Shown piece after piece: positions 34,342 to 43,270 of a stretch of 64,000 nt of DNA (within the stretch, counting starts at the first letter, position 1; each line of letters starts with the position of its first letter). The position numbers were made by a program, and so were the translations under genes. This DNA comes from Acetobacter orleanensis (GTDB lineage Bacteria; Pseudomonadota; Alphaproteobacteria; Acetobacterales; Acetobacteraceae). The notes beneath the pieces were generated by a model. That model saw only the letters and a program-made list of their open reading frames with translations. It ran no database searches and was not told where the DNA came from. The stretch is from NCBI RefSeq assembly GCF_001581005.1, contig NZ_LHZV01000059.1, forward strand, positions 45,841 through 109,840, given 5' to 3'.

Positions 34342-36483
34342 ATGTGGCTTGTTATGCGCCTCAGGGAGAAAATTAATTACAAGTATTACTTACCTGTTGG
34401 TGTTTTAACTTACGGCGCTATCATGGTCGTGCCCGCAAGCGCAACTGATACGCCTGAGATTATTACAGTCCGTAGCCAACTTCCTTCCGAAGTGTCAGAT
34501 TACCGTATCATTTCTACAACTTTAGATTTGTTTCGGGGAAATTCTAAAATAGACGCACCTTACAGTATTGATGCTGTTCCTGAAAGTCTGGCTCGCAATC
34601 AAACCCTGCTCAGTGTACAAGAGGCTTTTCGTTTTATTCCGTCTGTACAGGGGGAAAATATACGCCCGCAATCTCGAGGGATGCAAGCTGGCGTTGTGCA
34701 AAACACATTTATTAACGGATTAAACATAGCGGCGACAACGGACTATCCAATGGAACAGTTTGAGCGCGTTGAAGTGCTTAACGGTCCATCTGGGGGTCTT
34801 TTTGGGGCCGCTAGCCCCGCAGGGACGTTTAATTATGTTCTAAAGCGTCCGACGGAAAAACCGCTTAATCGCGTGCGTGCAGAGTATCTTTCTCATGATG
34901 ATTGGATGGGACATATTGATCTAGGCGGGCATTTTGATACGCAACATCACTTCGGCTATCGTCTGAATCTGGTCGAGCAAGATGGCGGGTATTACGTAAA
35001 AAATAGCCAGCTTAAACGAGAACTTTCTAGTCTTGATCTAGATTTTCATCTTACTGCTAAAACCACACTGGAAGTAGATACAAGTGCCTATCACTATATC
35101 GATAAAGGCCTGCCCGGCACATTCTCTCTTGCAAAGGACGTGATATTTCCCTCGGCACCTTCGCCGTCCCGGCGAGGTTATGGACAGCCTTATGCGGGCG
35201 ACAATAATCTGACCGTCCTGACTCAGGGACGTATTACACATAGATTTAACAGTGACTGGACAGTTATTGCGGGCATTCTGCATGAAACAAATGATCGTGC
35301 ATCAACAGCCGTAACAAATACATTATTAGATAATTCAGGACATTACCATACAACAGCCGCGAATACGACCTATAGTCTGGATGCCGTCCTGAGCAATAAT
35401 GTCTATCTCAATGGTCATGTGAAAACTGGTTTTCTCACGCATGATGTCGTTGTCGGGACAGCCGGTTTTTCGTGGGATCGCTATACACCCTATAAAACGG
35501 GAGCCATTTCATTGGGAACAGCGTCGCTTTCCAATCCGGTAGAGTTCGCTGAACCTGATTTTCCTGACTTTGGCAATCGTTATCGCTCAGTACATACTTT
35601 CCAGCAGGCTTTGACATTTGGGGATAAAATCAGCTTTGCTAGACACTGGAGCGTACAGGCTGTTGCCACACAGACATGGATCGATACTAAAAATTACAAC
35701 AAGACGAGTGCGAGAACTGCACATTACAAAGCAGATGGCATCGGCCCGACAGTAAGCCTTGTTTACCAGCCAGTCAAAAATATGAGTGCGTATTTTACGT
35801 ATGCAAATAGCCTCCAGCAAGGCGATAACGCACCTGCCGGGGCTGCCAATGCGGGGGAAAGTCTTGCACCATACCGTAGCCAGCAATGGGAGCTTGGCTA
35901 TAAGGTCCAGTTTGGACGGGTTGATTTGCGTACGGCCCTCTATCAGCTCGAACGCCCCTACCCTTATATCGACGCAAACAACGTTTTTGCAGTGCAGGGC
36001 AACCAGAAAAATCGTGGGTTTGAAGTGATGGCCAGCACTGTCATAGCGCGCTCACTCACGTTATTTGGCGGCATCGCCGTGCTTGATCCGCGTCTGCACA
36101 ATACGGCGTCGGCCTCGACAAACGGGCGGAAAGTTTTGGGTTTAGCTCCGGTCACACTCAATGCTTTGGCAGAATATAATTTTCCTTTTTTCCGTCCTCT
36201 CACACTTACCGCTGATGTTAATTTTTCTGCTCGACGCCCCGGAAACTATACCAATACAATGTACGCTGCTGGTTATCTTATTGGAAACGTGGGTGTGCGT
36301 TACACGCGCCCCGTGTGGGGCAGGAACATGACGTGGGTGCTTAATGTGCGTAACGTCTGCAATGCTCACTACTGGGCAAATATTACCCCTAGCAGTCAGA
36401 GTGGTTACAACAGCACAGGCAGCGGTACGGGTACGCTCGGCACACCCCGTATGGTCAGACTCTCCGTTCAGATGGATTTATAA
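34342..36483 (+). CDS. TonB-dependent receptor, paired with ModA
   Basis: About 713 residues from ATG at 34342. Signal peptide ends around VVPASA; a TonB-box-like PEIITVRS follows. The plug has SLARNQTLLSVQEAFRFIPSVQGEN, then FINGLNIAATTDYPMEQFERVEVLNGPSGGLFGAASPAGTFNYVLKRPT. This resembles ferrisiderophore-type receptors. The barrel ends RMVRLSVQMDL. The stop lies three bases before the ATG of a ModA-like binding protein, so both are one transcript. The gene is less GC-rich than its neighbours and flanked by IS remnants. Inferred substrate: molybdate, tungstate or a complex of them. Confidence 0.85.
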   Translation: MWLVMRLREKINYKYYLPVGVLTYGAIMVVPASATDTPEIITVRSQLPSEVSDYRIISTTLDLFRGNSKIDAPYSIDAVPESLARNQTLLSVQEAFRFIPSVQGENIRPQSRGMQAGVVQNTFINGLNIAATTDYPMEQFERVEVLNGPSGGLFGAASPAGTFNYVLKRPTEKPLNRVRAEYLSHDDWMGHIDLGGHFDTQHHFGYRLNLVEQDGGYYVKNSQLKRELSSLDLDFHLTAKTTLEVDTSAYHYIDKGLPGTFSLAKDVIFPSAPSPSRRGYGQPYAGDNNLTVLTQGRITHRFNSDWTVIAGILHETNDRASTAVTNTLLDNSGHYHTTAANTTYSLDAVLSNNVYLNGHVKTGFLTHDVVVGTAGFSWDRYTPYKTGAISLGTASLSNPVEFAEPDFPDFGNRYRSVHTFQQALTFGDKISFARHWSVQAVATQTWIDTKNYNKTSARTAHYKADGIGPTVSLVYQPVKNMSAYFTYANSLQQGDNAPAGAANAGESLAPYRSQQWELGYKVQFGRVDLRTALYQLERPYPYIDANNVFAVQGNQKNRGFEVMASTVIARSLTLFGGIAVLDPRLHNTASASTNGRKVLGLAPVTLNALAEYNFPFFRPLTLTADVNFSARRPGNYTNTMYAAGYLIGNVGVRYTRPVWGRNMTWVLNVRNVCNAHYWANITPSSQSGYNSTGSGTGTLGTPRMVRLSVQMDL

Positions 36484-36485
36484 TA

Positions 36486-37325
36486 ATGCGATATTTTTCC
36501 AAATTCTCGTCTATTGTGTGTCTATTGGCTCTTCTGGTGCAACCAGCCGCCGCACAGGAGGCACGTTTTCTCAATATTTTTGCTGCAGGAAGCTTACGAG
36601 GTGCACTGGATGATATTGCGACAGAATTTACGCGACAGACAACAATAAAGACGCACATCACATATGGACCGGCAGGACAACTGAGCCGCAGTCTGGCAGC
36701 AGGGCAGCAAACAGATATTTTTCTTTCAGCCAATGAGCTTTATCCTTTGCAGCTTGAGAAAGCCGGCCTTGCCGACAAACCATTTGCTTTTATCGGGAAC
36801 AGCATATGTGTACTTGCTCCGCAGTCTCTTGGACTGACTGAGGAAACACTGCTCCCATTTTTGTTAAAGCCCACGACAATTATAGGTATTTCGACACCAG
36901 GGATTGATCCGGGCGGAGATTATGGCTGGCAGGTTTTGTCAAATCTGGAGCATATACAGAAATTGGCTGCGGGCAGCGTGCTTTACAGAGCCCGCGCCCT
37001 TGTGGGGGGTACAATTCTGGCGCCGACCGCCCCAAAAGGAGTTAACCCAATTTCTTATTTTCTACAGTCAGGAATTGCAAATGTTTTTCTTGCGTATTGC
37101 AGTCGTCACGAGCGTGAGGTCTCAAAAGAGAGTGTCCGGCTTGCCATTCCTCCGACCCTGAATATTACGGTCTATTATGGCGGAGTCCTCATGACCCAAG
37201 CCACGCATAAACAGGATGCACGACGTTTCATTGAGATGATTTATTCTGAAAAAGCACAATCAATTTTCAGGATTTACGGATTTTCCCCTGTTCAAAAAAA
37301 TTCTTCTCTTAAAGTTTTTCAGTAA
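36486..37325 (+). CDS. modA: Molybdate/tungstate-binding periplasmic protein (ModA-like)
   Basis: The protein has 279 residues with a signal peptide cleaved after AAAQ (near residue 24). The ModA pattern is present: LNIFAAGSLRGALDDIATEFTRQT (oxyanion Ser), TYGPAGQLSRSLAAGQQTDIFLSANELYPLQLEKAGL and later LRARALVGGTILAPTAP. It should bind an oxyanion in the periplasm for an inner-membrane ABC importer. No ModB or ModC gene is adjacent. The only partner is the upstream TonB receptor, three bases away, which is an unusual pairing. Confidence 0.8.
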   Translation: MRYFSKFSSIVCLLALLVQPAAAQEARFLNIFAAGSLRGALDDIATEFTRQTTIKTHITYGPAGQLSRSLAAGQQTDIFLSANELYPLQLEKAGLADKPFAFIGNSICVLAPQSLGLTEETLLPFLLKPTTIIGISTPGIDPGGDYGWQVLSNLEHIQKLAAGSVLYRARALVGGTILAPTAPKGVNPISYFLQSGIANVFLAYCSRHEREVSKESVRLAIPPTLNITVYYGGVLMTQATHKQDARRFIEMIYSEKAQSIFRIYGFSPVQKNSSLKVFQ

Positions 37326-37473
37326 ATGTGAACTGTTACGTGAAGAGGTCGAAGAACTATTGATTTAAGTCGTTGTATACTGATTTTGGGTTCAACAAAC
37401 CTGTCTTGATGGGTTTGGGATGGTAACTTCCTTTCTGAATCAAGTGAAGAACAGGGGTATTGACGCTAGATTG

Positions 37474-37560
37474 CTACTCAGCAGTAATAATTCGCTCATA
37501 GACAAGAAAGCGGTGCATATTATAGCCAATATTGGCTAGCCCTATCCTCATGGGGGCATA
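37474..37560 (-). pseudogene. IS5-family transposase C-terminal fragment
   Basis: On the minus strand 28 codons ending in TAG read MRIGLANIGYNMHRFLVYER, the C-terminal motif of IS5-type (IS1031-like) transposases ('GLANIAYN..RFLFYER'). All upstream sequence is missing. Confidence 0.7.
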
Positions 37561-37582
37561 GGCAATAGCCTGTCAGGAAAAC

Positions 37583-37769
37583 CGCAAGCAGAACGGATTC
37601 CTCGAAAGTTTCAATGGTCAGGTCAGTGACAAGCACTTCAACAAACATCTGTTCCGTAACATCGTCCATGCCCGGACGGTCATCAACACATGGGAAACGA
37701 CTATAACGTTGTCAGGTCCAACACTATCCTCAAGAGTATGACGCAGATGTTTTCGCTCAGTTCCTAGGC
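37583..37769 (+). pseudogene. IS3-family transposase C-terminal fragment
   Basis: In one plus frame, RKQNGFLESFNGQVSDKHF, then NKHLFRNIVHARTVINTWE; in a second frame just after it, DYNVVRSNTILKSMTQMF. These are the end of the IS3 OrfB integrase domain (ENGFIESFNGR...LF..L.HAR..I..W..DYN..RPH..L), now frameshifted and with HS-type residues replaced. Confidence 0.7.
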
Positions 37770-37881
37770 AAGGCATACAACAACCCGCAGACCCGAACTT
37801 CAAACTGAGGGCACGTCGGGGGCAAAGCCAACAAGCAGGGCCTCATAACCAGAAAGTTTTTCGAACCTTCCACGTCTACTT

Positions 37882-38043
37882 TCAGCAGGCGCTACATTGA
37901 TAGCGCCCACGGCTCCGGATAACGATGTGCTCATGCCCACCGCAGGCCGGGCATTTAAAACCGACTGGACGACGCCGGGTAAAAAGCATCGCACGACACG
38001 TCTCTTCGCTTCCATAAAGATCGTCGAATTGTGGTTCGCTCAA
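37882..38043 (-). pseudogene. IS1595-family transposase N-terminal fragment
   Basis: The minus strand reads LSEPQFDDLYGSEETCRAML, then FKCPACGGHEHIVIRSRGRYQCSAC and stops at TGA (37884-37882). The CPxCG...YQC..C zinc ribbon after an 'F...F.TEE.C...L' start is the N-terminus of IS1595 (ISXO2-like) transposases. The catalytic DDE part is absent. Confidence 0.7.
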
Positions 38044-38258
38044 CCCTGTCTGAAATTAAACCGTGCTCCAAGCCATCAACTAAACCTCTCGAAAATCGAA
38101 TAATATTCGTTTTTTGTACCAGAAATAGACGACTGAACAGAGTGCATAATTAGGAAAGTATTTGCGGAATAAGATCGAAATGGGATATGCAGAAAAATAA
38201 TACAATTCCTGTCAGGTTGATGTGACATTGGCAGCGTGTCGAGTTAGGTGAACCAAAT

Positions 38259-40640
38259 ATGTTTAAGGAAAAACCAAGCATAGTTAAATTTTTTCAAATA
38301 TTAACTTTCTTAATTTCGCTCACAACAGGAATAATTTGCTTTGTGGGTGGACTTTTTCTTCTATATGCTGGGGGTGTTCCTTACTATTTTATAGTTGGAA
38401 TTATTTACATAATATCTTCAATTCTTGTAATTAAGAAAAATATCATCGGATCTTATGTAATAGCCGTAGCATTTATATACACAATCGTATGGTCAATATC
38501 AGAAGTCGGTTTCGATTTTTGGATGAGTATCCCGCGATTGCTTATCCCTGCTGTGATCACCATTTTTGGATTCCTATCGGCACCACTTCTTGAAAAACCC
38601 CTATCGATTCAATGGCTTCCAGTATCGCGTGTAATCAATTGGTCAGGGGCTGGCATAACAACCTTATTTTTCACTGTAATGCTGGGATTGATGTTTGTGC
38701 CTCATGGTGTTGTTCGACCCACACTGAATGAACCATTTAGTTTAGCGACGGCAGATAATACGCCAAGCACATGGGAAGCATATGGACATACCAATTCAGG
38801 TGACAGATTTACCAATTTTGATCAAATCAACAGAACAAACGTCAAGAATTTAAAAGTTGCTTGGATTTACCACACAAAATATCGTGACTCGAACCCAGGT
38901 GAACGCAAGCAGTCCGATGTTAATCAGAATACTCCATTGCAGATTGGCGACACATTATACACCTGTTCACCTAACCACCAAATCGACGCTATCGACGCGG
39001 ATACTGGTCAGATGCGTTGGCAGGCATCCGGTAATAAAGAAGCACCATGGTGGCATCGCTGTCGTGGTCTAGGCTACTATCGCAACGCAACGGCGAGTGT
39101 AGGGCAGATATGCCGAGATCAAATCATTGATGCTAATTCAAATGATCGTTTACGAGCGTTTGATGCTGGTAATGGACAGCTCTGTCCCGAATTCGGTCAC
39201 GCTGGAGAGGTTGATCTGCTTGAGGGTATGGGAGTTTCTGCCCCCGGATATTACATGCCCACATCTGCGCCAATGGTTGCGCGCGGACTTATTATCGTAG
39301 GCGGCTGGATCGCTGATAACTTGCACTCGGACGAACCTTCTGGCGTTATCCGGGCTTACGATGCGAAAACGGGCTCACTCGTTTGGGCGTGGGATCTTGG
39401 AAATCCTCAATTGACGACAGCACCGCCTGAAGGGAAGACATATACACGTGCCACACCCAACATGTGGTCGACACCGAGTTATGACGACAAACTCGGTCTG
39501 ATTTATGTGCCGTTGGGTAATCAGACGCCAGACTACTACGGTGTCAATCGTTTGAAAGCTTCGGAGCGATATAGCTCGTCGGTCGTGGCTCTCGATATCA
39601 AGACAGGTCGAGAAAAATGGAAGTTCCAGACTGTTCATCATGATATCTGGGACTATGACCTGCCTTCCCAGCCTGAGTTGGTCGATTTATCTGATGAATC
39701 AGGCAAGACAGTGCCAGCATTACTTCAAGCAACCAAGCGTGGTGAGCTTTTTCTGCTAAACCGTGCAACAGGCGTTCCAATTGCTCCTGTTGAAGAACGT
39801 CCTGTACCGACCAAAGGTAACATAGCGGAGGAAAGCCTTTCGCCAACTCAACCTTTCTCGTCTGGTATGCCACGCATAGGGGGTGAACAATTTACAGAAG
39901 CGAAGATGTGGGGAGTGACGATGTTTGATCAACTTGCCTGCCGCATCAGTTTTCGCCGTCACCGATATGATGGACCGATGACACCGATTGGACTGGACCC
40001 AGCTATCGACCAGCCTGGAAATGCTGGTGGTTTGAATTGGGGTAGTATGACGATCGATTCACACAACGGGTACGCATATATGAATGATATGCGACTCTCG
40101 AGTGAGTTTTGGTTAGTGCCCCGAGGCAATTGGCAGAAAGTCGACTCACGCTTGCCCACAGATGTTGATACGCATGGACCCTCACCAATGATTGGAACCC
40201 CCTACGGCGTGGTGACATTACCTTGGATGAGCCCACTGATGATTCCCTGTAATCATCCTCCCTATGGAACGATTACGGCGGTGAATTTAAAAACGCGTAA
40301 GGTGGTTTGGTCAGTTCCTGCGGGAACGGCTGAAAAAATGGGACCTCTAGGTATCCCAAGTCACCTACCAATGCCGGTTGGTGCTCCAGCTTATGCGGGA
40401 ACATCAGGAACTGCAGGAGGACTGATTTTTTTCTCTGGATTCCAAGATTATTATGTCCGCGCTTACGATGCTCAAACTGGGACTACACTTTGGCAGCATC
40501 CTCTGCCAGTAGGGTCAAGTGCAACACCGATGACGTATATCTCACCCAAAACTGGGAAAGAATATCTTGTTGTAAATGCAGGAGGAGCGGGTCACTCCCC
40601 CGAAATTGGCGACTCTATCATCGCTTTTACTCTTCCATGA
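38259..40640 (+). CDS. Membrane-bound PQQ dehydrogenase (glucose/quinate/shikimate family)
   Basis: The protein has 793 residues. Residues 1-150 form about five membrane helices, as in mGDH/QuiA; the rest is a periplasmic eight-bladed PQQ propeller with W-motifs (NVKNLKVAWIYHT, DTGQMRWQASG, KTGSLVWAWDLG, KTGREKWKFQTVHHDIWDYDLPSQP, QTGTTLWQHPLP) and the ending EYLVVNAGGAGH...GDSIIAFTLP. It oxidises glucose, quinate or a related polyol in the periplasm and passes electrons to ubiquinone. The N-terminal part is very AT-rich and the gene is bounded by transposase and regulator remnants on both sides, so it was probably acquired. Substrate cannot be decided from this sequence alone. Confidence 0.85.
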   Translation: MFKEKPSIVKFFQILTFLISLTTGIICFVGGLFLLYAGGVPYYFIVGIIYIISSILVIKKNIIGSYVIAVAFIYTIVWSISEVGFDFWMSIPRLLIPAVITIFGFLSAPLLEKPLSIQWLPVSRVINWSGAGITTLFFTVMLGLMFVPHGVVRPTLNEPFSLATADNTPSTWEAYGHTNSGDRFTNFDQINRTNVKNLKVAWIYHTKYRDSNPGERKQSDVNQNTPLQIGDTLYTCSPNHQIDAIDADTGQMRWQASGNKEAPWWHRCRGLGYYRNATASVGQICRDQIIDANSNDRLRAFDAGNGQLCPEFGHAGEVDLLEGMGVSAPGYYMPTSAPMVARGLIIVGGWIADNLHSDEPSGVIRAYDAKTGSLVWAWDLGNPQLTTAPPEGKTYTRATPNMWSTPSYDDKLGLIYVPLGNQTPDYYGVNRLKASERYSSSVVALDIKTGREKWKFQTVHHDIWDYDLPSQPELVDLSDESGKTVPALLQATKRGELFLLNRATGVPIAPVEERPVPTKGNIAEESLSPTQPFSSGMPRIGGEQFTEAKMWGVTMFDQLACRISFRRHRYDGPMTPIGLDPAIDQPGNAGGLNWGSMTIDSHNGYAYMNDMRLSSEFWLVPRGNWQKVDSRLPTDVDTHGPSPMIGTPYGVVTLPWMSPLMIPCNHPPYGTITAVNLKTRKVVWSVPAGTAEKMGPLGIPSHLPMPVGAPAYAGTSGTAGGLIFFSGFQDYYVRAYDAQTGTTLWQHPLPVGSSATPMTYISPKTGKEYLVVNAGGAGHSPEIGDSIIAFTLP

Positions 40641-40673
40641 CAACACTAGTTTGGAAAATTCGACATGCCTTCG

Positions 40674-40793
40674 CTATGCGTAGCACGTCGTATCGTTGAT
40701 CTTGTGCTTGCGGCAGAGGACCGCCACCCGTGCCCGCCTGTGCTCTTTCAGGATCCTGATAATATGGTCCCGCGTGAAACGTGATCTCTCCAT
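40674..40793 (-). pseudogene. IS3-family OrfA N-terminal fragment
   Basis: Thirty-nine codons on the minus strand starting at ATG 40793 read MERSRFTRDHIIRILKEHRR and LCRKHKINDTTCYA before TAG. This matches the HTH start of IS3 OrfA ('RSRFTEEQII.ILKEH..G....LCRKHGISDATFYKW'), cut off just before the end of the second helix. Confidence 0.7.
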
Positions 40794-40857
40794 TGCCTGT
40801 CTCTAGTGGACAAACCTTGCTTCAAATCAAGGGCCTTCCATAGGCAAGATCACAGGC

Positions 40858-41106
40858 CAGCATGAGTATCTAAGACAGTCAGGTCGGATTGAGTACACGC
40901 ACTCTGTCCCACCTGATCCTCTGGGAAAATAAGTATGAGTTCAGCCGCTGGCACCGGCAACTCTGCATCATGATCGCAGTGAAATGGCTGACGGTTGGCA
41001 TGACAATTCAATAAGTCGCCGATGATCTGGGTTGCCAAAAAATTCCAAGATTCGTAACCATGTTTCGCAACATTCTAGGCACACCACATGGCTGATATAT
41101 GACTGA
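40858..41106 (+). pseudogene. AraC-family regulator remnant
   Basis: The plus strand reads HEYLRQSGRIEYTHSVPPDP, hits stops, then continues FSRWHRQLCIMIAVKWLTVG, MTIQ, stop, VADDLGCQKIPRFVTMFRNI and LGTPHG, stop. This is the C-terminal double HTH of an AraC regulator ('WRRQLRL..A...LA.G..I..VA..LGY.S.S.F..MF....G..P..Y') broken by at least three stops. It may once have controlled the adjacent dehydrogenase. Confidence 0.65.
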
Positions 41107-41291
41107 AAGACACCCCGAGACTAGGCCTCTAGAAAAATAGGGCATACTCAATCAGCAGTTTAATTCTTTCCCACCCAAGTCTCGCATGAACTTATACGAT
41201 GATCTGATTAACTGATCCTGTCTACATTGACGAAAATACTTGATTATGCATTGGTTTTCCTAAATAAACAATTCACCGATGACAAGTCTTC

Positions 41292-42404
41292 TCACGTACG
41301 CATACGCGCACGATAATGCCCCAGAACATGCTCTACTCCTTTAGATGAGAAAACGCTTCTTAAGCCCTGTGCCGCCCCTTCGGCTGCCACCGTTGCACGT
41401 GCACACACAATATGCTCATACCGACTGACTGACGACCAGTCCTCGACCGAAGTCAGAGCATCCGCCAACTCTACGGCATCAGCGAGTGCCAGATTGACCC
41501 CTTCACCCGAAAACGGAGACATGAGGTGCGCTGCATCACCCAGTAGGGTCAGACCGGCCTGACTTTTCCATGAATGCCCCACGGGCAAAGCGTAAAGCGG
41601 CCTTGCACCAATAAATTCTCCCGTTTCAATCACGTCCCGCAATTCCGGCGCCCATCCGGCAAAAGCGTCTCGCAGTGCCTGCCGCACGCGCTCGCCGGAC
41701 CACTTTCCCCACTCTCTGGCTACACTCTCCGCCACCCTGACGCCAACATATCCACGAATATGGCCATACCCGTTTCTTTGCGTAATCAATGCGCGATTAT
41801 CCCCTACTGCGAGCATCTTACCGCTGCCGGTCAGTTTACTGATCCGGGGATGACGGGCCACATCGAACCCCAATTCAACCAGCGTAACGCCCTCATAAAA
41901 CGGCACGGCATCGCTCAGCAAAGGCCGAACACAAGACCACGCACCATCCGCACCTATGACACCGTCAAACTGTTCGGACCACCCATCGCCATACACCAAG
42001 AAACCTCCTTTTTCAGAAGCAATTCGGGTTATTCGCCGCCCCCAGCGAACAGTCCCCGGGGCTAGGGAGTTCAACAGGATTTGACGCAGCACGGATCGGT
42101 CGATTTCAGGCCGGTCGTCCGTAGGTTCATTGCGATCGAACAGGAGCGTACCCTCGGCATTGTAAAGACGATCTCCCTGATCTTCTGGACGGGCTGCCGC
42201 AACAAATGCCTCTCGCAGCCCGGCCCTCTCCATCGCGTACTGGCCGGTCTCTCCATGCATATCGAGAGAGCCCCCCTGAGGACGCTCCTGTGCATGCTGG
42301 TCTCGCTCCAGCACTACAGGACATTTCCCCTGACGTTGCAGTAGACGGGCAAGCATCAAACCACCCGGACCACCCCCTATAATCGCAATCCGCTCCGTTG
42401 CCAT
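41292..42404 (-). CDS. TetX-like FAD-dependent monooxygenase
   Basis: The protein has about 370 residues from MATERIAIIGGGPGG (an ATG at 42419 is also possible). The Rossmann motif GGGPGGLMLARLLQRQG binds FAD; later motifs are RPQGGSLDMHGETGQYAMERAGL, the DG motif GVIGADGAWSCVRPLL and the FAD ribityl site GDAAHLMSPFSGEGVNLALADAVELADAL. These fit the TetX branch of group A flavin hydroxylases, which hydroxylate tetracyclines or other aromatics using NADPH and oxygen. It is divergent from a marR gene with two operators between them. Real substrate unknown; it may be a xenobiotic rather than an antibiotic. Confidence 0.82.
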   Translation of the reverse strand: MATERIAIIGGGPGGLMLARLLQRQGKCPVVLERDQHAQERPQGGSLDMHGETGQYAMERAGLREAFVAAARPEDQGDRLYNAEGTLLFDRNEPTDDRPEIDRSVLRQILLNSLAPGTVRWGRRITRIASEKGGFLVYGDGWSEQFDGVIGADGAWSCVRPLLSDAVPFYEGVTLVELGFDVARHPRISKLTGSGKMLAVGDNRALITQRNGYGHIRGYVGVRVAESVAREWGKWSGERVRQALRDAFAGWAPELRDVIETGEFIGARPLYALPVGHSWKSQAGLTLLGDAAHLMSPFSGEGVNLALADAVELADALTSVEDWSSVSRYEHIVCARATVAAEGAAQGLRSVFSSKGVEHVLGHYRARMRT

Positions 42405-42420
42405 ATCTTTGCGCTCCATT

Positions 42421-42438
42421 TATATAGGAGCCTATATA
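42421..42438. promoter_or_regulatory. MarR operator box 1
   Basis: TATATAGG-AG-CCTATATA is a perfect palindrome with eight-base arms. It overlaps the start region of the TetX-like gene and shares its core ATAGGAGCCTAT with box 2; the centres are 22 bases apart, about two helical turns. Confidence 0.75.
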
Positions 42439-42444
42439 CATAAA

Positions 42445-42458
42445 CATAGGAGCCTATG
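42445..42458. promoter_or_regulatory. MarR operator box 2
   Basis: CATAGG-AG-CCTATG is a perfect palindrome with six-base arms that ends two bases before the marR start codon. It has the same twelve-base core as box 1. A repressor bound here would block initiation of both divergent genes, so marR is probably autoregulated. Confidence 0.75.
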
Positions 42459-42460
42459 CA

Positions 42461-42910
42461 ATGGAGCGTTCTGACAATTGGGATCCTCTTCGTCACCCCG
42501 GTCACTATTTCAACCGGATATCCCGCGGACTAACCCGGATAGGTGACGTGCGATTGCGACATTTGGGATTTGCGACCGCGCAACTTCCGGTTTTGACAGC
42601 TCTCAAAGACGGGACAGAGTTATCACAAAAAGAGCTGGCAAAATGGGCGAAGGTCGAGCAACCGACCATGGCGCAGATGCTGTCACGTATGGAGCGAGAT
42701 GGACTGGTGCAACGTGTGCCAGACCCCGAGGATAAACGCTCAAGCCTGATTTCATTGACAGATATGACCCTGAAAAAACTTCCGGAAGGACGAACTATCC
42801 TCCGTCAAGGCAATTCCGAAATGACGAAGGGTCTGACCGAAGAGGAGATTGAGACGCTGGTGTCCCTGCTCAGGCGTGTGCTTGAAAATGTTGATTCCAT
42901 GGAGCCGTGA
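42461..42910 (+). CDS. MarR-family transcriptional regulator
   Basis: The protein has 149 residues. The winged helix lies at residues about 50-110: LSQKELAKWAKVEQPTMAQMLSRMERDGLVQRVPDPEDKRSSLISLT, with the DKR wing motif typical of MarR. N- and C-terminal helices (about 10-30 and 120-145) form the dimer interface. It should repress the divergent TetX-like monooxygenase and itself until a phenolic or drug ligand binds. Its gene starts two bases after operator box 2. Because there is almost no leader, translation may begin close to the 5' end of the transcript. Confidence 0.9.
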   Translation: MERSDNWDPLRHPGHYFNRISRGLTRIGDVRLRHLGFATAQLPVLTALKDGTELSQKELAKWAKVEQPTMAQMLSRMERDGLVQRVPDPEDKRSSLISLTDMTLKKLPEGRTILRQGNSEMTKGLTEEEIETLVSLLRRVLENVDSMEP

Positions 42911-43084
42911 ACAAAAATCTCTTTCTATCTGCCGACGTCAGGATAAAGCCTGAATATGACATTGGTGACAGTCCCCCAATCAGCGCAATACAGACGCTGA
43001 GAAGGCCGATCTGGAAAGTTCGAAAAGCCTTTTGGTTATGTGGCCTGCCCGCGTTTCCATCGTTTATCTTACGATGATAGATGG

Positions 43085-43270
43085 ATGATGAAGCCGCACG
43101 GTTTCTTTGATGCTGAAGAGCGGCTGGCTCGTCTGAGTGGGCTTGGCAACCGGCTTGAAACGTTGTCCCGGATTGTGGATTTTGAGGTGTTCCTCCGCCC
43201 TGATCTGGACAAGACTCTAACCTCTTCAGACGGGAGCAAAGGTGGTCGTCCAGCGTTTGATCCGGCGCTA
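43085..43270 (+). pseudogene. IS5-family transposase N-terminal fragment
   Basis: From tandem ATGs at 43085, 62 codons read MMKPHGFFDAEERLARLSGL, then VDFEVFLRPDLDKTL and SDGSKGGRPAFDPAL, the N-terminal signature of IS5-type transposases. The sequence stops exactly at the left end of the IS630 element (TA at 43269-43270), and the rest of the transposase does not reappear on the other side. Confidence 0.75.

Larger units (their letters stand above)
37326..38258. other. IS graveyard between modA and PQQ dehydrogenase
   Basis: About 930 bases with no intact gene. At least three transposase fragments of different families (IS5, IS3, IS1595; listed separately) lie side by side, each missing most of its length and with no full ends. 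The remaining DNA is AT-rich and includes the promoter of the following dehydrogenase. Confidence 0.7.

Noticed and set aside
37800..38103. Two overlapping open frames (71 and 68 codons) as genes
   Set aside because: The frame that makes sense is the IS1595 zinc-ribbon fragment on the minus strand; the others are shadows.
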